Positions 1-9,054 of a stretch of 64,000 nt of DNA are shown one piece after another; the first letter of the stretch is position 1, and the number at the start of each line of letters is the position of its first letter. Origin of the DNA: Shewanella marisflavi (GTDB lineage: Bacteria; Pseudomonadota; Gammaproteobacteria; Enterobacterales; Shewanellaceae); NCBI RefSeq assembly GCF_023283925.1, contig NZ_JAKIKX010000002.1, forward strand, positions 124,001-188,000. Reading direction: 5' to 3'. The notes under the pieces are model-generated. The model was not told the origin of the DNA. It saw only the letters and a list, made by a program, of their open reading frames with translations, and ran no database searches. A program made the position numbers and the translations under genes.

Positions 1-365
1 CTGCGCATCATGTAGTTGAGGGCCACTTCGCCGCCATGTCCAAAAGGGGGATGACCAATATCGTGGGCCAGGCAGAGGGACTCTATCAGACTCATGGAAT
101 CTAGCAGAGAATGAAGCTCAGGGTATTTTTGCTTAAGCTGAGCGCAGATCCCTGTGCCTATCTGCGAAACTTCCAGCGAATGGGTTAGGCGGGTGCGGTA
201 GAAATCGTTCATGCCAACCCCCAATACCTGGGTCTTGGCTTGCAGGCGTCTAAAGGCCGCCGAATGCAGAATGCGGGCGCGATCGCGCTGATAAGGACTA
301 CGATGATCGTTGCGCCTGAGCTTATCTTCTCCTAAACGTCTTTCATGCCAGATGGCTGATGTCAT
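1..365 (-). CDS. dgt: dGTP triphosphohydrolase-like HD protein (N-terminal part, runs off window start)
   Basis: About 121 N-terminal residues of a dGTPase family enzyme, which splits dNTPs (typically dGTP) into the deoxynucleoside and triphosphate. The HD metal site is visible: a His in the [10 protein letters not shown] stretch and the His-Asp pair in [15 protein letters not shown], which is highly diagnostic. The ATG at 365 is preceded by an AGAGGA ribosome binding site. The gene begins 31 bases downstream of the yfbR stop on the same strand, so the two probably share a transcript and both act on deoxynucleotide pools. The C-terminal part lies outside the window, so the exact Dgt subfamily and any nuclease activity cannot be judged. 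Confidence 0.9.
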   Translation of the reverse strand, partial: MTSAIWHERRLGEDKLRRNDHRSPYQRDRARILHSAAFRRLQAKTQVLGVGMNDFYRTRLTHSLEVSQIGTGICAQLKQKYPELHSLLDSMSLIESLCLAHDIGHPPFGHGGEVALNYMMR

Positions 366-396
366 AGCAGGTATCCTCTGTAGCGAGCCAAGTGCT

Positions 397-984
397 TTAG
401 AGCAGACGATTGATCTCGTCTAAGTTGAGCTCGAAGCTTGGAATATAGGTCTCGATAAAATAGCGCACTGCCGGATCCGGGTTTTGGTTTAGGGATTCGG
501 TTAGGCGACGTTTGGCGGTATTAAACTCATGGTTGCCGGCAGATTGTTCCTCTAAGCATTTAAGGTAGGCGCAGAGGGTGTCCGCCGATTTGACGATCTG
601 CTTATACTCTTCATCGACCTGATCGCTGAGGAGCAGCGAGCGATAATCCTCTTGAAACTCCTCTGGCACCATCTCCAGTAAGCGGCACTCAGCAATAGCC
701 TCAATCTTCTTGTATTCGGCTTCTATCTCCTTGTTGAAGTACTTAACGGGCGTGGGGAGATCGCCAGTAAGGATCTCGCTGGCATCATGGAAAATGGCCA
801 AGGTGGCGGCGCGCTCGGGACTGAGTTGCTTATCGAATTTTTTGTTGGCAATGATAACTAGGGCATGGGCGACCATGGCGACTTGGAGCGAGTGCTCCTG
901 AACGTTTTCAGGGCGGACGTTGTACATCAGTGGCCAGCGTTGGATCAATTTCATCCTGGCCAGGTGGGCAAACAAATGACTCAT
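397..984 (-). CDS. yfbR: 5'-deoxynucleotidase YfbR
   Basis: HD-domain phosphohydrolase of 195 residues that removes the 5'-phosphate from deoxyribonucleoside monophosphates in the cytoplasm. Residues matching the E. coli YfbR metal and substrate site are visible: Arg16, His31 (in QEHSLQ), His66-Asp67 and Glu70 (in FHDASEIL). The frame stays open far upstream, antisense to alaA, but family length (about 199) and the conserved [14 protein letters not shown] beginning place the start at the ATG at 984. The ribosome binding site is only a weak GGAT. It lies between alaA and dgt on the same strand, the alaA-yfbR order of E. coli. Confidence 0.93.
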   Translation of the reverse strand: MSHLFAHLARMKLIQRWPLMYNVRPENVQEHSLQVAMVAHALVIIANKKFDKQLSPERAATLAIFHDASEILTGDLPTPVKYFNKEIEAEYKKIEAIAECRLLEMVPEEFQEDYRSLLLSDQVDEEYKQIVKSADTLCAYLKCLEEQSAGNHEFNTAKRRLTESLNQNPDPAVRYFIETYIPSFELNLDEINRLL

Positions 985-1060
985 ACTGCTATCCGTGTTG
1001 ACACTAAGATGAGATAACATTAACACAGGGCAAGTAAATAGAAACAGTGCCTTAAGAATA

Positions 1061-1088
1061 AAAAAAGCGATCCTAAGATCGCTTTGAA
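1061..1088 (-). terminator. Rho-independent terminator of alaA
   Basis: Nine-base perfect stem (1064-1072 with 1077-1085) around a CTAA loop. On the minus strand it is followed by a run of seven T, between the alaA stop and the yfbR start. Confidence 0.85.
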
Positions 1089-1111
1089 TTATTGGCCTTG
1101 CTGGCAATTCA

Positions 1112-2326
1112 TTACTGGCTATAGCTGGAAAGAAAGTCACCAAACTCCACCAGCGCTTTTTGCAGATCTTCTTTGTGGGGGAGGAAGACGACCCTGAGAT
1201 GGTCGGGCTCCGGCCAGTTAAAGGCTGTGCCCTGTACCAACAGAATTTTCTTCTCCTTAAGTAGATCAAGCACCAGGCGCTCATCATCACGCAGATTAAA
1301 CTTCTTGGCGTCAAGCTTAGGGAAAGCATATAGCGCGCCCTTGGGCTTTTTACAGCTAACCCCTGGGATCTGATTGAGCAGTTCATAACAGGTGTCGCGC
1401 TGAACGGTCAATCTGCCTTCAGGGGCGACCAGTTCATTAATGCTTTGATAGCCCCCAAGGGCGGTCTGAATGGCATGCTGATTAGGCACGTTAGAACACA
1501 GACGCATAGATGCCAGCATGTCTAAGCCTTCGATATAACTCTTGGCTGCCTTGAGGTTACCCGAGAGCATCATCCAGCCTACACGAAAACCTGCTGCGCG
1601 ATAGGATTTAGACAAACCATTGAAGGTTACTGTTAAAATATCGTCTGACAGTGTGGCTGCGGGGATATGCACCGCGTCGTCATACAAGATCTTGTCGTAG
1701 ATCTCATCGGCAAACAAAATGATGTCATGTTGGCGACACAGCTCGATGATCTCCAGCAGCAACTCTCGCGAATACACAGCGCCGGTGGGGTTGTTCGGGT
1801 TGATGAGCACTATGCCACGGGTGCGGCTGCTGATCTTGGATTTAATATCGTCAAGATCGGGAAACCAGTCTGACTCTTCGTCACAGCGATAATGTTGCGC
1901 CTTGCCACCAGAGAGATGCACCGCCGCCGTCCACAGAGGATAGTCAGGAGAGGGCACCAGTACCTCATCATCAGTGTTGAGCAGACCTTGCATCGCCATC
2001 ACAATAAGCTCGGATACGCCGTTACCTATGTAGATATCTTCGATGTCGACACCAAATAGTCCTCGGCTCTGGTAATGCTGCACAATCGCCTTTCGGGCGG
2101 AGAACAGCCCTTTAGACTCGCTGTAGCCCTGTGCGCTGGGTAGGTTAAGGATGACGTCACGTACTATCTCTTCCGGGGCCTCGAAACCAAAGGGGGCCGG
2201 GTTACCGATATTGAGCTTAAGGATGCGATGTCCTTCATCTTCAAGGCGCCTTGCCTCTTTATGAACCGGGCCTCGGATGTCATAACAGACGGTATCGAGT
2301 TTGTTGGATTTAATGATAGGGCGCAT
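1112..2326 (-). CDS. alaA: Glutamate-pyruvate aminotransferase AlaA
   Basis: PLP-dependent class I aminotransferase of 404 residues (E. coli AlaA has 405) that makes alanine from pyruvate and glutamate. Visible hallmarks are [18 protein letters not shown] near the N-terminus, the [11 protein letters not shown] substrate loop, FADEIYD, and the PLP lysine in [13 protein letters not shown]. An in-frame Met nine codons upstream exists, but the ATG at 2326 has a GAGG at the right distance and matches the family start ([11 protein letters not shown]). It lies upstream of yfbR on the same strand, separated by a strong terminator, so read-through would be partial at most. Confidence 0.95.
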   Translation of the reverse strand: MRPIIKSNKLDTVCYDIRGPVHKEARRLEDEGHRILKLNIGNPAPFGFEAPEEIVRDVILNLPSAQGYSESKGLFSARKAIVQHYQSRGLFGVDIEDIYIGNGVSELIVMAMQGLLNTDDEVLVPSPDYPLWTAAVHLSGGKAQHYRCDEESDWFPDLDDIKSKISSRTRGIVLINPNNPTGAVYSRELLLEIIELCRQHDIILFADEIYDKILYDDAVHIPAATLSDDILTVTFNGLSKSYRAAGFRVGWMMLSGNLKAAKSYIEGLDMLASMRLCSNVPNQHAIQTALGGYQSINELVAPEGRLTVQRDTCYELLNQIPGVSCKKPKGALYAFPKLDAKKFNLRDDERLVLDLLKEKKILLVQGTAFNWPEPDHLRVVFLPHKEDLQKALVEFGDFLSSYSQ

Positions 2327-2608
2327 CGAAACCTCGTGATTGCCAGTATGCAAAAAGAAAAGCTGATTATTTCAAAGCTCGTAAGTTATCGAACAATAAC
2401 GAAAAAAAGTATTGTTTAAAAGGGGCTTTCGCGCAATTTTGGAAATATTTTTAGAGGAATGTTCTGTGTGGCTAACTTGTTAAATTGCTATTTGGTGTTT
2501 TACTCTGTCAGGGTGGTTTTCATAGGTGGTAAATACTGGTTTGGTGGCATAAAGGTATAAAAAAGCCAGCGATTAACGCTGGCTTTTATGATTAAGTTAA
2601 CGGCTTGT
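2327..2608. other. Intergenic region between alaA and efp
   Basis: This 282-base stretch carries the AT-rich upstream region of alaA (minus strand) and the efp terminator. No further gene or RNA was recognised. Confidence 0.5.
2561..2588 (-). terminator. Rho-independent terminator of efp
   Basis: Eight-base perfect stem (2564-2571 with 2577-2584), loop ATTAA. Read on the minus strand it runs into a T-rich tract directly after efp. Confidence 0.85.
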
Positions 2609-3169
2609 TTAAGCGCGTTTCTTGAATTCGTGTGTACGAGTGTCGATCTCAATTAGATCGCCAGTCTTAACGAAGTCAGCAACACTCAGCGTTGCGCCGC
2701 CAGCAATTGTTGCAGGCTTCATCACTTTACCAGAGGTGTCGCCACGAGCCGAAGGCTCAGTGTAAGTCACTTCGCGTACTACAGTTGTTGGTAGCTCAAC
2801 AGAGATAGCTTTACCTTCATAGAAGGTAACCTGGCACTGCTCTTCCATACCATCAACGATATAAGCCGCTGCATCGCCCAGGTTGTCAGCTTCAACGTCA
2901 TACTGGTTGTATTCAGCATCCATGAAAACATACATAGGATCGGCAAAGTATGAATAGGTACAATCAAGACGGTCTAGAATGATATCTTCCATCTTGTCTT
3001 CACCCTTAAAGGTGGTTTCGGTAGATGAGTCTTGAAGTAGGTTCTTCAGTTTCATCTTAACGATAGCCGCGTTACGGCCTGAACGAGTTGTTTCAGTTTT
3101 TTGAACAACCCATGGGCTGCCATCTAACATGATCACGTTTCCAGGACGGATTTCATGAGCAGTTTTCAT
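2609..3169 (-). CDS. efp: Translation elongation factor P (arginine-32 type)
   Basis: EF-P of 186 residues, which binds between the P and E sites and rescues ribosomes stalled on consecutive prolines. The residue at the tip of the first domain is Arg32 (in TRSGRNAA), not the lysine that EpmA modifies in E. coli. Arg32 EF-Ps are known to be rhamnosylated by EarP, and an earP gene sits 47 bases upstream on the same strand. The remaining sequence carries the three beta-barrel domains of the family, with the typical [16 protein letters not shown] ending. A terminator follows. It is expected to be highly expressed. Confidence 0.97.
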   Translation of the reverse strand: MKTAHEIRPGNVIMLDGSPWVVQKTETTRSGRNAAIVKMKLKNLLQDSSTETTFKGEDKMEDIILDRLDCTYSYFADPMYVFMDAEYNQYDVEADNLGDAAAYIVDGMEEQCQVTFYEGKAISVELPTTVVREVTYTEPSARGDTSGKVMKPATIAGGATLSVADFVKTGDLIEIDTRTHEFKKRA

Positions 3170-3216
3170 TTCTCTATTTCCTATATTTTAGGGTGTTTCT
3201 ATTTCAACGCAGTATC

Positions 3217-4386
3217 TTAGCTATTTTTGACGAATTGAACTAGTCGTGTTGCAAGATCTGCATCATTTAATGCATCACTCGGCCAGTTTTGCGCGTGTTG
3301 CGTCAAGGCCGGGTGGGCGTTAGTCACGTGTTGCCACAGGGGAACGAGCTCTTCCTGGGCACCTTGGTTAAAGCCTAGATTGAGCATTTTCCAGGCCTTT
3401 GCAATTTCTGGGGCCAGATTATGACAATAAAGTGCCATAAAGGCTTCTAATTTTATCAGATGATAGTCTTCTTCCTGGGGATAGATGTGCCAGATAAAGG
3501 GGCGAGCCGCCCATTGTGCCCGGAGGAAAGAGTCTTCGCCGCGGACAATATTAAAATCGCAGCTCCATAGCAATCTATCGTAGCCTTGCTGATCTGTCAT
3601 CGGCAGAATGTGTACCGTTAGCTTATCTAGGGTAAATTGCTCACCAGGCTGGCAAGCCGCCGTATCACCGATTAACGTTTTTAGGCTGTTTAGGCTTCTA
3701 CCCAAGGGGACTAACAGGTGCACTTTTTGCTCGCCAGTGCGCCAAAGCTGACAAAGCGTCTCAAGGCTTGGCGTTTCATAACTAAAGAGGCTTATGACAG
3801 TATCATCAATATTTATGCCCCTAAGCCCTAACTGGTTAAAGTAATCAAGTCGTTGATTAGTGGTCTGCCAGTGCTCACGCTTGTTCAAAAGATCGGCTTC
3901 GCAGATGAGACCGCCTGTTTTGTGGGTAAAGCCGGGGAAATAAAAATGTTTTTTAAGGCCGCTACGCTGCAAAGAGGGCAGCCCATGACAACCTTCGACC
4001 CAATCTTCGGCGCTGAGGTACTCTAGGTTGAGCCAGACAGGAACCTTACCGCCACCTTGGTGCAGGGCTGTGATACTGTTTATGACCTTTGCAGGCAGCT
4101 CACAGGCAAAAGCTTCGATAAGCACTTTGCCAGGGACATAGGCTAAACTTAACGGCTCATCCCAATGTTTGATGCACACGCCTTCGAAGGATTGGTTAGG
4201 GCAGTTGGGATCAAGCTTTGGTAAGATATGCGCAAAGCTTGCAAGGTCATCGACCCAAAGGCGGATCTCAAGTCCGTATTCTTTGGCGAGCTGTTTCGCC
4301 AAGCGCCAGGTGACTCCAATATCGCCATAGTTATCGACGACGGCGCAAAAAATATCCCAGTGGCTGTGGTGGTCTTGATTTGACAT
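3217..4386 (-). CDS. earP: EF-P arginine rhamnosyltransferase EarP
   Basis: EarP (DUF2331 family) of 389 residues, an inverting GT-B glycosyltransferase that adds rhamnose from dTDP-rhamnose to Arg32 of EF-P. Two diagnostic motifs are visible: DNYGDIGVTWRL near residues 18-29, carrying the acceptor-side aspartates, and RGEDSFLRAQWA starting near residue 282, carrying the nucleotide-sugar-binding Glu-Asp pair. The gene lies directly upstream of efp, the arrangement described for Pseudomonas and Shewanella, so enzyme and substrate are probably co-transcribed. The ribosome binding site is weak, consistent with low enzyme amounts relative to EF-P. Confidence 0.95.
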   Translation of the reverse strand: MSNQDHHSHWDIFCAVVDNYGDIGVTWRLAKQLAKEYGLEIRLWVDDLASFAHILPKLDPNCPNQSFEGVCIKHWDEPLSLAYVPGKVLIEAFACELPAKVINSITALHQGGGKVPVWLNLEYLSAEDWVEGCHGLPSLQRSGLKKHFYFPGFTHKTGGLICEADLLNKREHWQTTNQRLDYFNQLGLRGINIDDTVISLFSYETPSLETLCQLWRTGEQKVHLLVPLGRSLNSLKTLIGDTAACQPGEQFTLDKLTVHILPMTDQQGYDRLLWSCDFNIVRGEDSFLRAQWAARPFIWHIYPQEEDYHLIKLEAFMALYCHNLAPEIAKAWKMLNLGFNQGAQEELVPLWQHVTNAHPALTQHAQNWPSDALNDADLATRLVQFVKNS

Positions 4387-4458
4387 GGAAAACTTGGCTG
4401 ATCTCAGTTTATATCGTGGACGTCACGAGCAAGTTTGGATGAATCTGGCGTAGAGCTA

Positions 4459-4485
4459 AAAAAAGCGGCTGTTAGCCGCTTTTTA
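4459..4485 (-). terminator. Rho-independent terminator of fldA
   Basis: Ten-base stem (4461-4470 with 4474-4483) with a three-base loop and A/T tracts on both sides. It follows fldA on the minus strand and precedes earP. Confidence 0.85.
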
Positions 4486-4504
4486 TGCTGTTCAGGCCGG
4501 GAAG

Positions 4505-5032
4505 TTAGTCTTCCAGCTCTGCAAGGCACATCTCTTCGTAGATCTGTTTAACCCACGCATCGACACGCTCTTCGGTGAGCTCGGGTTGACGGTCTTCGTC
4601 AATTCCCAGACCGACGAAGTGTTTGTCGTCGGCAAGACCTTTAGAGGCTTCGAAGTCGTAGCCGTCTGTTGGCCAGTGACCGATAACAACGGCACCGCGC
4701 GCTTCGACGATCTCGTTGACCATGCCCATGGCATCGAGGAAATACTCGGCATAATCTTCCTGATCACCACAACCAAAGATAGCGACCAGTTTACCGTCGA
4801 AATCAATCTGCTCTAATTCAGGGAAGAAATCATCCCAATCACATTGGGCTTCACCGTAATACCAGGTAGGGATACCGAATAGCAGCAGATCATATTCTGC
4901 GATCTGTTCTTTGGTACTCTTGGCGATATCCTTGACGTCGACCATCTTCTTACCCAGCTTCTTCTGGATCATCTTGGCGACGGCTTCGGTATTACCCGTA
5001 TCACTGCCGAAAAAAAGACCTACAGTTGCCAT
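4505..5032 (-). CDS. fldA: Long-chain flavodoxin FldA
   Basis: Flavodoxin of 175 residues, a small FMN electron carrier that feeds enzymes such as IspG/IspH, biotin synthase and methionine synthase reactivation. The FMN phosphate loop GLFFGSDTGNTEAVA is at residues 5-19, followed by the PTWYYGEAQCDWDDF and FGCGDQEDYAEYFLDAMG isoalloxazine loops. The 20-residue insertion typical of long-chain flavodoxins is present. The ATG at 5032 has an AAAGGAAAG site. It heads the fldA-ybfE neighbourhood conserved with E. coli. No convincing Fur box was seen just upstream. Confidence 0.95.
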   Translation of the reverse strand: MATVGLFFGSDTGNTEAVAKMIQKKLGKKMVDVKDIAKSTKEQIAEYDLLLFGIPTWYYGEAQCDWDDFFPELEQIDFDGKLVAIFGCGDQEDYAEYFLDAMGMVNEIVEARGAVVIGHWPTDGYDFEASKGLADDKHFVGLGIDEDRQPELTEERVDAWVKQIYEEMCLAELED

Positions 5033-5082
5033 TGTCTTTCCTTTATCTAGTTCACTAATGTTTGTTTCAATACCAGTTAAGA

Positions 5083-5355
5083 TCAGCGTGTAATCTGCTT
5101 AAGCAGTATCGATTCGATTAATTGGCTGCGGCTGATGTTACTGGCCAAAGCCTTTTCATTCAAGGCGTCATACAAATCTTGTGACACCTTTAACTCTATT
5201 CGTTTTAATCCGGCCGCACGGTCGCGCTGGATCTGATTTCGTTTGTTGACCTTTAGTTGTTGCTCTCTGGGGAGTGGATTACTGCGAGGACGTCCTCTGC
5301 GTTTTTCCGTAGCAAACAGGTCTATCGTTGTTCTATCTGAAGATTCTTTTGCCAT
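5083..5355 (-). CDS. ybfE: YbfE-like small DNA-binding-type protein (LexA-regulated family)
   Basis: Protein of 90 residues matching E. coli YbfE. It has a basic N-terminal part (DRTTIDLFATEKRRGRPRSNPLPR) and a C-terminal ribbon-helix-helix-like segment (LKRIELKVSQDLYDALNEKA, then NISRSQLIES). The conserved MAKESSDRTT start sets the ATG at 5355; the open frame extends 12 codons further into the neighbouring gene. Molecular role unknown. The E. coli homologue is reported as LexA-controlled, but no LexA box (CTGT-N8-ACAG) was found here. It is 11 bases from the DUF2788 gene, suggesting one operon. Confidence 0.85.
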   Translation of the reverse strand: MAKESSDRTTIDLFATEKRRGRPRSNPLPREQQLKVNKRNQIQRDRAAGLKRIELKVSQDLYDALNEKALASNISRSQLIESILLKQITR

Positions 5356-5366
5356 CGAATGTTCAT

Positions 5367-5588
5367 TTAACCTATGCCTGAGCTCTCCCAAGAGAGTTGG
5401 ATCAAGCCCTTAGCTACAAACCCGGCACAGCCGAGAAATAATACTAACCAAACAATATAACGGCCAAATTTAGGGACATTTCCCTGTTTGAGCACGTCAT
5501 GAATTGCCATACCTATAAAGAAGAATATCGCTGCAAAGAACAGGTTTAAGCCAACGGCTTCTATCTGTTCCATGTACTGAGATAACAT
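5367..5588 (-). CDS. DUF2788 small inner-membrane protein
   Basis: Protein of 73 residues with two hydrophobic segments (about residues 12-30 and 42-62), separated by a short hydrophilic loop with the conserved IHDVLKQGNVPKFGRY stretch. It matches the DUF2788 family, which sits between ybfE and ybfF in many gammaproteobacteria. Function unknown. A second in-frame ATG at 5573 could be the true start. It is probably co-transcribed with ybfE, 11 bases downstream. Confidence 0.8.
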   Translation of the reverse strand: MLSQYMEQIEAVGLNLFFAAIFFFIGMAIHDVLKQGNVPKFGRYIVWLVLFLGCAGFVAKGLIQLSWESSGIG

Positions 5589-5669
5589 GCTGCGTTCCCT
5601 CAGGCTAAAAAAAGAGGCGCGAATATACCATAGTTAAGCGTTATCTGCTACACGCTTTACAGACAAGAT

Positions 5670-6443
5670 TTAGTCATTTTGTGCAATAAACTCGGCAACG
5701 ATATGATTGAAAATCGCTGGCTTTTGTGCGTGTAACCAATGACCTGTGCCAGCCAATGTCTTTGACTGTATCTTAGGAAACTGAGAGACAAATGCCTGGC
5801 GATGGGCTGACGTGACGTAATCTGAGTCGGCGCCGCGAATACATAGGCTAGGGCCAGAGTATTGGTGCTCGCTCATGGGTAATGGCCAGCCTATTAGATG
5901 AGGGTAGCTAGTCTTAAGCCCGGCAAGATTCATTTTCCAGATAAATCCTTGATCGTTTTTGGCTAAGTTTTTAAGTAAAAACAGTGCCGTGCCTTCGTCA
6001 ATGCCAGCATCAAGTAGTAGCTTTTGGGCCTCAGCACGATTACTCAGCGAGCTGAGATTGATGTGACTCAGTCCTTCAAATACCGTTTGATGTCTAGGCT
6101 GATAGGCTACCGGTGAGATGTCAGCGGCAACCAGACTCTTTACGCGATCGGCATAAAGCAGGGCGGTTGCCATGGCAATCTTACCGCCCATTGAGTGACC
6201 AACAAGGTGCGCCTTTTCGAGTTCGAGTTCATCCATCAGGCCAACTAATGCCTCGGCGACCATGGGGTAATCCATGTTCGGCCAGTGAGGGCTAAGGCCA
6301 TGGTTAGGCACATCAATACGTATCACCTGATAACCATCTAGTGAGTTGCCTAAGGTTTTTAGGTTGTCTAGGTTACCAAAGAGTCCGTGGATAAGAATAA
6401 CCGGGCTACCTTGCCCCGATTGGGTGTAATTTAAGCTGGTCAT
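5670..6443 (-). CDS. ybfF: Alpha/beta-hydrolase YbfF (acyl-CoA esterase-like)
   Basis: Serine esterase of 257 residues, matching E. coli YbfF (254), which hydrolyses acyl-CoA and short esters in vitro. The oxyanion motif HGLFGNLDNL, the strand-turn DVPNHGLSPHW, the nucleophile elbow GHSMGGK and the C-terminal catalytic His in AGTGHWLHAQKP are all visible. The frame is open to a TTG at 6524, but the ATG at 6443 fits family length and alignment (MTSLNYTQSG). Neither start has a good ribosome binding site, so the N-terminus is uncertain. It is divergent from seqA, as in E. coli. Confidence 0.9.
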   Translation of the reverse strand: MTSLNYTQSGQGSPVILIHGLFGNLDNLKTLGNSLDGYQVIRIDVPNHGLSPHWPNMDYPMVAEALVGLMDELELEKAHLVGHSMGGKIAMATALLYADRVKSLVAADISPVAYQPRHQTVFEGLSHINLSSLSNRAEAQKLLLDAGIDEGTALFLLKNLAKNDQGFIWKMNLAGLKTSYPHLIGWPLPMSEHQYSGPSLCIRGADSDYVTSAHRQAFVSQFPKIQSKTLAGTGHWLHAQKPAIFNHIVAEFIAQND

Positions 6444-6564
6444 GGCGTTAACAACATCAGTGATCTTGGGCAAATTGTGCCTGTAAACTCGGCTAAATGA
6501 CAGTACTAACCCAGGCGCTGGCAATTCTCTGCTGGGATTTTGTTCACTTAACGGCTAATTTATT

Positions 6565-6665
6565 GATCTTGTAACCAAGTTGTGGATTTTTAATGCGATC
6601 GGTCTTTATTCCTGTGGGAAAGATAGCATACACTTGAACGGATCTGGCATGAGTGGATCCGGATC
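6565..6665. promoter_or_regulatory. GATC cluster upstream of seqA
   Basis: Five GATC sites lie in 101 bases (6565, 6597, 6641, 6656, 6662) in the 276-base divergent region between ybfF and seqA. The last three fall within 25 bases. SeqA binds paired hemimethylated GATC sites, so this is a candidate autoregulatory region. No gene was seen in this gap. Confidence 0.4.
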
Positions 6666-6719
6666 GCGGCGCGCTAACAATAACCTAATTACCTTTACAG
6701 TCTAAGGAAGATTCTAGTC

Positions 6720-7265
6720 ATGAAATATATTGAGATTGATGAAGAGCTATATCGCCATATTGCCAGCAAGACTGAGCGCATAGGAGAGAGTGCTTCAGAG
6801 ATCCTGCGACGCTTACTCGGCCTAGACGTAGAGACAGTTGCCATGGAGGCGCCCAGCCAGATCAGCCAGCCGGGTCTGGATAAAGAGGTGGCAACCCAAT
6901 CACAGCAACAATCACAGCAGGTCGCAGCGCTCGATGCCGATAGCTTGTTAGATAAGGCGGCACTGGCGCAGCAAAAGGGCGCAGTGGGTCGTTTCCTGTT
7001 TACCTTAGAGGCAATCTATAAAGTGACGCCTAATCAGTTTGACCAGGTGCTGCAGATCCAGGGGCGCGATCGTCTCTATTTTGCTACCTCAAAAGAGTCA
7101 TTGCTTAAGGCCAGTAAGTCGGCGAATCCAAAAGAGATTGGTAACAGCGGCTTTTGGGTGACTACCAACAATAATACCGCCAAGAAGCGCACCATATTGA
7201 GGGAAGTGTTAGGACAGTTTGGGGTGCAAGAAAAACAGATTGAAACCATTATTGGTCATATTTAG
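6720..7265 (+). CDS. seqA: Negative modulator of replication initiation SeqA
   Basis: SeqA of 181 residues, the same length as in E. coli. It binds newly replicated hemimethylated GATC sites, sequesters oriC and organises replicated DNA. The N-terminal oligomerisation helices (MKYIEIDEELYRHIA to LRRLLGLD) span about residues 1-37. A Gln-rich linker (about residues 58-68) follows, and the C-terminal DNA-binding domain from about residue 78 ends in the family-like RTILREVLGQFGV. The ATG has AAGGAAG seven bases upstream. It is followed 44 bases later by pgm, the E. coli gene order. Its presence implies Dam methylation. Confidence 0.97.
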   Translation: MKYIEIDEELYRHIASKTERIGESASEILRRLLGLDVETVAMEAPSQISQPGLDKEVATQSQQQSQQVAALDADSLLDKAALAQQKGAVGRFLFTLEAIYKVTPNQFDQVLQIQGRDRLYFATSKESLLKASKSANPKEIGNSGFWVTTNNNTAKKRTILREVLGQFGVQEKQIETIIGHI

Positions 7266-7309
7266 GTGACACACTAAAGCTCAATTTATCCGATACTTAG
7301 GAGTACATT

Positions 7310-8968
7310 TTGGCGCTACATGAGCGAGCCGGTAAGGCGGCACAACAAAGGGACTTGGTTAATATTCCTAAACTGATGAGCCACTACTATCGGCTCTCAC
7401 CGGATGTGACCAAAGATACACAAAAGGTCACATTTGGCACCTCGGGTCACAGAGGTTGTGCCTTTAATAAGAGTTTCAACGAAAAGCATATCTTGGCCAT
7501 CGTCCAGGCGGTGGTCGATTATCGACTCGATGCCGGTATTTGCGGGCCTATGATAGTGGGCATCGATACCCACGCGCTGTCCCAAGCGGCTTATGTCACA
7601 GCACTTGAGGTGCTGACGGCCAATGGTGTAAAAGTGATTGTCGCAAAAGATGATGAATATACGCCAACGCCTGTAGTGTCGCATGCCATCATTGCGGCTA
7701 ACAGAGAACAGGGGGCAGAGCTCACCGACGGTCTGATTATCACACCTTCCCATAATCCACCTCAGGATGGGGGAATCAAGTACAATCCGCCCCACGGTGG
7801 CCCGGCAGAAGGTCAGATCACAGCTTGGGTTGAGAAGCGTGCCAATGACTATTTGGCAAAACAGCTCGAAGGGGTGAAGCGACTGGCTTATTCGGTTGCG
7901 ATTAACACAAGCCTTATCGAAGCACGGGATCTCATGGCTGCTTATGTCAAGGATCTCGAGCAAGTGATCGATATGCAGGCCATTAAAAATGCTGGTATTC
8001 GTATCGGGGTCGACCCCTTAGGCGGGTCAGGTATCCATTACTGGGCCAAGATTGCAGAGCTGTATGGTCTGGATATTACTTTAGTCAATGATCGTATCGA
8101 TCCCACCTTTGGATTTATGCCGCTGGATAAGGATGGCAAGATCCGCATGGATTGCTCATCACCCTATGCGATGGCAGGGCTACTAGCTCATCAGGATGAG
8201 TTTGATATCTGCGTCGGTAACGACCCAGATTACGACAGACACGGTATCGTTTGTCCGGGTAGCGGGCTGATGAACCCAAATCACTATCTGGCGGTGGCGA
8301 TCGAATATCTATTGTCTCATCGCCCGCAATGGTCGGCCGACCTTAAGATAGGTAAGACACTGGTCTCCAGCGCCATGATAGATAAGGTATGCATTGAGCA
8401 GTCTCGCAGTTTGTGTGAAGTGCCTGTGGGCTTTAAATGGTTTGTTGACGGTCTTGCCGAGGGCAGTTTCGCCTTTGGCGGCGAAGAGAGTGCCGGCGCC
8501 GCTTTTTTACGCCGTGATGGTGGCAGCTGGTGTACCGATAAAGATGGTTTTATCTTGGCATTGCTGTCAGCGGAGATCCTGGCGGTAACTGGTAACACAC
8601 CTGCGCAGCTCTACGCTGAGATGGTTGAACGCCATGGTGAAAGCTTTTATAAGCGTATCGATTCACCCGTTAAACCAAAGCGTAAGGCCAAGTTTAATCA
8701 ATTGGTCGCCGAAGGAGTGACGGCTGAGCATCTTGGTAGCCCAACCTTAGCAAATGATGAGATCCTGCAGGTGCTAACTCACGCACCAGGTAATGGCGCA
8801 GCCATTGGCGGCTTGAAAGTTGTGACCGCTAACGCCTGGTTTGCCGCGCGGCCATCGGGGACAGAAGCCCTGTTTAAGCTTTATGGTGAGAGTTTTGTTA
8901 GCGACGATCATCTTGAAAGCGTATTAGCACAGGCGCAGCAGATGATAGAGCACTTGCTATCAACTTAG
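7310..8968 (+). CDS. pgm: Phosphoglucomutase Pgm (TTG start)
   Basis: Alpha-D-phosphohexomutase of 552 residues interconverting glucose-1-phosphate and glucose-6-phosphate, for glycogen and sugar-nucleotide metabolism. Key elements are the phosphoserine loop TPSHNPPQDGGIKYNPP (Ser147), the Mg-binding loop NDPDYDRHG, the sugar loop FGGEESAGA and the phosphate-binding ARPSGTEALFK. The first codon is TTG, preceded by GGAG at ideal spacing, and the following residues align directly with the E. coli N-terminus. It probably shares a transcript with seqA. Confidence 0.96.
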   Translation: MALHERAGKAAQQRDLVNIPKLMSHYYRLSPDVTKDTQKVTFGTSGHRGCAFNKSFNEKHILAIVQAVVDYRLDAGICGPMIVGIDTHALSQAAYVTALEVLTANGVKVIVAKDDEYTPTPVVSHAIIAANREQGAELTDGLIITPSHNPPQDGGIKYNPPHGGPAEGQITAWVEKRANDYLAKQLEGVKRLAYSVAINTSLIEARDLMAAYVKDLEQVIDMQAIKNAGIRIGVDPLGGSGIHYWAKIAELYGLDITLVNDRIDPTFGFMPLDKDGKIRMDCSSPYAMAGLLAHQDEFDICVGNDPDYDRHGIVCPGSGLMNPNHYLAVAIEYLLSHRPQWSADLKIGKTLVSSAMIDKVCIEQSRSLCEVPVGFKWFVDGLAEGSFAFGGEESAGAAFLRRDGGSWCTDKDGFILALLSAEILAVTGNTPAQLYAEMVERHGESFYKRIDSPVKPKRKAKFNQLVAEGVTAEHLGSPTLANDEILQVLTHAPGNGAAIGGLKVVTANAWFAARPSGTEALFKLYGESFVSDDHLESVLAQAQQMIEHLLST

Positions 8969-9009
8969 GCTGTATTAAAAATATAGCCTGTATTGAATTT
9001 AGCCCCGGT

Positions 9010-9037
9010 AAAGCCAGTGTTTCACTGGCTTTTGTCG
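9010..9037 (+). terminator. Putative terminator after pgm
   Basis: Nine-base perfect stem (9011-9019 with 9023-9031) and three-base loop. Only a short T-run follows, so termination may be incomplete. Confidence 0.6.
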
Positions 9038-9054
9038 TTATAAAGAGGAGCAGC

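Noticed and set aside
985..1386. Upstream extension of the yfbR frame (134 codons)
   Set aside because: It is antisense to alaA, has no homology, and family alignment places the start at 984.
5589..5669. LexA box expected from the ybfE name
   Set aside because: No CTGT-N8-ACAG found; CTG-N12-CAG near 5648 has the wrong spacing.
7397..7963. 188-codon open frame antisense to pgm
   Set aside because: It is fully inside a well-conserved gene; the frame is an effect of codon bias.
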